DNA of 42,052 nt from a virus. The notes beneath the pieces were generated by a model that worked only from the letters and a program-made list of their open reading frames with translations, was not told where the DNA came from and did not search any database. Positions 41,870 to 42,052 of this stretch are shown here, piece by piece. Position numbers and translations under genes: made by a program. The stretch spans positions 1 through 42,052 of IMG/VR virus record IMGVR_UViG_3300025010_000020, one strand, 5' to 3'. The stretch's first letter is position 1. The number at the start of each line of letters is the position of its first letter.

Positions 41870-41906
41870 CTCTTCGATGAATCAGGAAGTCGCTATGCGA
41901 TATGCC
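41700..41906 (+). ncRNA. Guide (omega) RNA candidate overlapping the 3' end of tnpB
   Basis: The end of tnpB and the following ~40 bases carry the conserved GATGAATCAGGAAG block typical of TnpB right ends (41877-41890), with GAGC-aata-GCTC (hairpin around the stop codon) before it and TCGC-tat-GCGA (41891-41901) after it. The guide would be the bases following the end, starting near 41907 with AAGTAAAGGAGA. The 5' limit is arbitrary. Confidence 0.6.
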
Positions 41907-41949
41907 AAGTAAAGGAGAAGAGAATCTAAATTAACTTTAGGAGAGTAGT

Positions 41950-42052
41950 ATGGAGAACAAAGAAAAGAAAAAATATGAAGTAGTCTATCTGCCAAATGAA
42001 ACCTATGGAGAACTACCAACATTTAATACCAAAGAAGAAGGATATACCTTTA
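41950..42052 (+). CDS. Junction-spanning small protein, N-terminal part (continues at 1-407)
   Basis: ATG 41950 preceded by TAGGAGAG. It begins MENKEKKKYEVVYLPNETYG and runs open to the last base. Codon 28 starts at 42031, one base before the duplicated 21 bases, and continues in phase at bases 1-2, joining the frame that ends at 407. See the first entry for the full protein. Confidence 0.88.
   Translation, partial: MENKEKKKYEVVYLPNETYGELPTFNTKEEGYTF
42032..42052. repeat. Terminal direct repeat, right copy (circle-closing overlap)
   Basis: Identical to bases 1-21. Confidence 0.9.

Larger units (their letters stand above)
40677..41918 (+). mobile_element. TnpB-only cassette (IS200/IS605-type), boundaries tentative
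   Basis: AAGTAAAGGAGA occurs exactly at 40677-40688 and 41907-41918, 1230 bases apart, on either side of tnpB and its downstream RNA-like end. No tnpA is present. The repeats contain a Shine-Dalgarno-like core (AAAGGAGA) also used at 40245, so they may be chance rather than true ends. IS605-type ends do not make target duplications, which is a reason for caution. Confidence 0.5.

Noticed and set aside
1-42052. CRISPR array
   Set aside because: No regularly spaced repeats of 20-40 bases were seen on either strand.

Overview
The window is a complete tailed-phage genome of about 42 kb. It is A+T-rich and every gene I accept lies on the + strand. The first 21 bases are repeated exactly as the last 21 bases (42032-42052), and one reading frame runs off the right end and continues in frame at the left end. 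The window is therefore a circular (or circularly permuted) genome of 42,031 bp opened inside a gene. I count 52 protein genes, counting the junction gene once, plus one tRNA gene, several structured RNA candidates and five TTGACA-type promoters. The virion set (small and large terminase, portal, acidic scaffold, N4-gp56-type major capsid protein, fibres, one 2412-residue ejected-type protein) with no sheath, tube or ordinary tape measure fits a short-tailed virus. The host is unknown: Shine-Dalgarno sites are present for a minority of genes, many starts lie behind plain A/T-rich leaders, and 51 of 52 genes end in TAA or TAG. That near absence of TGA stops hints at a host in which UGA is a poor or recoded stop.

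Layout. (1) 35166-42052 joining 1-2373: the presumed early/accessory module. It has an SSB-like protein with an acidic DEDLPF tail, a winged-helix-like protein, T4-type RNA ligase 1 and T4-type polynucleotide kinase/phosphatase, a small HTH protein, a TnpB cassette, the junction gene, a nucleotidyltransferase and a VRR-NUC nuclease. (2) 2374-5871: a palindromic operator/promoter, a membrane-anchored muramidase-like protein, a zinc-ribbon protein, an RNA cluster (structured RNA, tRNA-CAT, pseudoknot), a membrane protein, a MerR-like protein and small proteins. (3) 5924-14886: packaging and head genes. (4) 14928-24286: fibres, adhesin, repeat proteins and tail proteins. (5) 24308-31546: a giant polyvalent protein with a zinc metallopeptidase and an ADP-ribosyltransferase-like segment. 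(6) 31638-34486: lysis genes (GAF-like membrane protein, amidase endolysin, holin candidate). (7) 34487-35165: a region with no long gene that holds a promoter, a 37-codon gene, terminators and about 330 bases of dense stem-loops.

How it fits together. Virion genes run as one long co-directional block behind the terminases, with intrinsic terminators and an extra promoter around the capsid gene. Two distant promoters (2378 and 35395) share a 19-base sequence whose -35 box is half of a palindrome, so one repressor could control both the early SSB operon and the muramidase/RNA operon. RNA ligase, kinase/phosphatase, a nucleotidyltransferase and a phage tRNA together suggest defence against host tRNA-cleaving systems. 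No DNA polymerase, primase, helicase, RNA polymerase or integrase was recognised, so replication must lean on the host or on unrecognised proteins.
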